The notes under the pieces were generated by a model that did no database searches, had not been told where the DNA came from, and saw only the letters and a program-made list of their open reading frames with translations. A DNA stretch of 13,434 nucleotides, taken from assembly GCA_039800165.1 (NCBI GenBank), contig JBDLRH010000010.1, forward strand, positions 1 through 13,434. The letters are read 5' to 3'. Position 1 is the first letter of the stretch. Each line of letters starts with the position of its first letter. Shown in pieces: positions 13,106-13,434 of this stretch. The position numbers and the translations under genes are program-made. This DNA is from JBDLRH01 sp039800165 (lineage in GTDB: Bacteria > Pseudomonadota > Gammaproteobacteria > Burkholderiales > Burkholderiaceae_C).

Positions 13106-13434
13106 TCAGCGCACCGGGTTTTCCAGCGCACCGATGCCGTCGATCTCGATGCGCACCACGTCACCCGGCTGCAGGTACTTCGGCGGCTTGAAGCCGATGC
13201 CCACGCCGACCGGCGTGCCGGTGGCGATCAGGTCGCCGGGGTAGAGCGTGATGGCGGCGGAGAGGGTCTCGATCAGCGTCGGGATGTCGAAGATCAGGTC
13301 GGTGGTGCTCGCATCCTGGCGCTTCTCGCCGTTGACGAAGCAGCGCACCTGCGTGCGCGTGCCGTCGCATTCGTCGGCGCTCACCAGGTAGGGCCCCATC
13401 GGGCAGAAGGTGTCGAAGCTCTTGCCCATGTGCC
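13106..13434 (-). CDS. Fumarylacetoacetate hydrolase (FAH) family protein, C-terminal part
   Basis: The frame runs off the right edge, so only the last 109 or so codons are present; the first visible Met (codon at 13427-13429) is probably internal, since the next codon upstream is His in the same frame. The segment has the family blocks KSFDTFCPMGPYLV, FVNGEKRQDASTTDLIFDI, LIETLSAAITLYPGDLIATG, TPVGVGIGFKPPKYLQPGD and EIDGIGALENPV. FAH-family enzymes are metal-dependent and cleave C-C bonds in beta-diketo acids such as fumarylpyruvate or acylpyruvates, or decarboxylate or isomerise related acids. The GTPVGVG loop with its Thr and Gly forms part of the active site. The catalytic metal ligands are in the missing N-terminal portion, so the exact activity is open. 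It converges on the SDR gene. Confidence 0.93.
   Translation of the reverse strand, partial: HMGKSFDTFCPMGPYLVSADECDGTRTQVRCFVNGEKRQDASTTDLIFDIPTLIETLSAAITLYPGDLIATGTPVGVGIGFKPPKYLQPGDVVRIEIDGIGALENPVR

Overview
The window is GC-rich, densely coded chromosomal DNA from a betaproteobacterium, most likely of the order Burkholderiales. The clues are a Lys/Ala/Pro-rich H1-type histone ending in a TLNPQAAWPFP tail, a small MQVAPQSLVANPF protein of a kind I associate with that order, and strong likeness of amn, purT, psd and srkA to proteobacterial homologues. I cannot fix the genus. I see no tRNA, rRNA, insertion sequence, CRISPR array, prophage or plasmid gene. It reads as core housekeeping DNA with a few less-characterised genes.

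Layout, left to right. Positions 1-974 hold the 3' part of nrdB (ribonucleotide reductase small subunit), followed by a hairpin-rich gap. A histone H1-like gene (1171-1572) ends at a clear intrinsic terminator (1593-1623). A small gene of unknown function (1670-1915, minus) faces the histone gene and is divergent from amn, the AMP nucleosidase gene (2088-3575, plus). amn converges on purT (3603-4829, minus) across an 18-bp perfect palindrome. purT lies 32 bp downstream of psd (4862-5707, minus), so psd-purT is probably one transcript. A 184-bp divergent gap then leads to a rightward series.

The rightward series contains a 3-hydroxybutyryl-CoA dehydrogenase gene (5892-6740), a divergent TldD/TldE-type metalloprotease pair (6849-8189 and 8201-9484), a crotonase-family gene (9516-10334), a calcineurin-like phosphoesterase (10398-11159) whose stop codon overlaps the start of the SrkA-type kinase gene (11159-12214), a strong hairpin at the srkA stop, and an SDR oxidoreductase (12284-13063). 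The window ends in the C-terminal part of a fumarylacetoacetate hydrolase-family gene on the minus strand (13106-13434).

Functional themes are nucleotide metabolism (nrdB, amn, purT), nucleoid architecture (histone), phospholipid synthesis (psd), acyl-CoA metabolism (hbd and the crotonase), peptide maturation or proteolysis (tldD/tldE-like) and stress-linked protein phosphorylation (phosphoesterase plus srkA). I found no clear-cut new multi-gene system. The best leads are the divergent TldD/TldE pair with no visible substrate gene, the translationally coupled phosphoesterase-kinase pair, and the structured leader of the histone gene. All are inferences from sequence reading alone.
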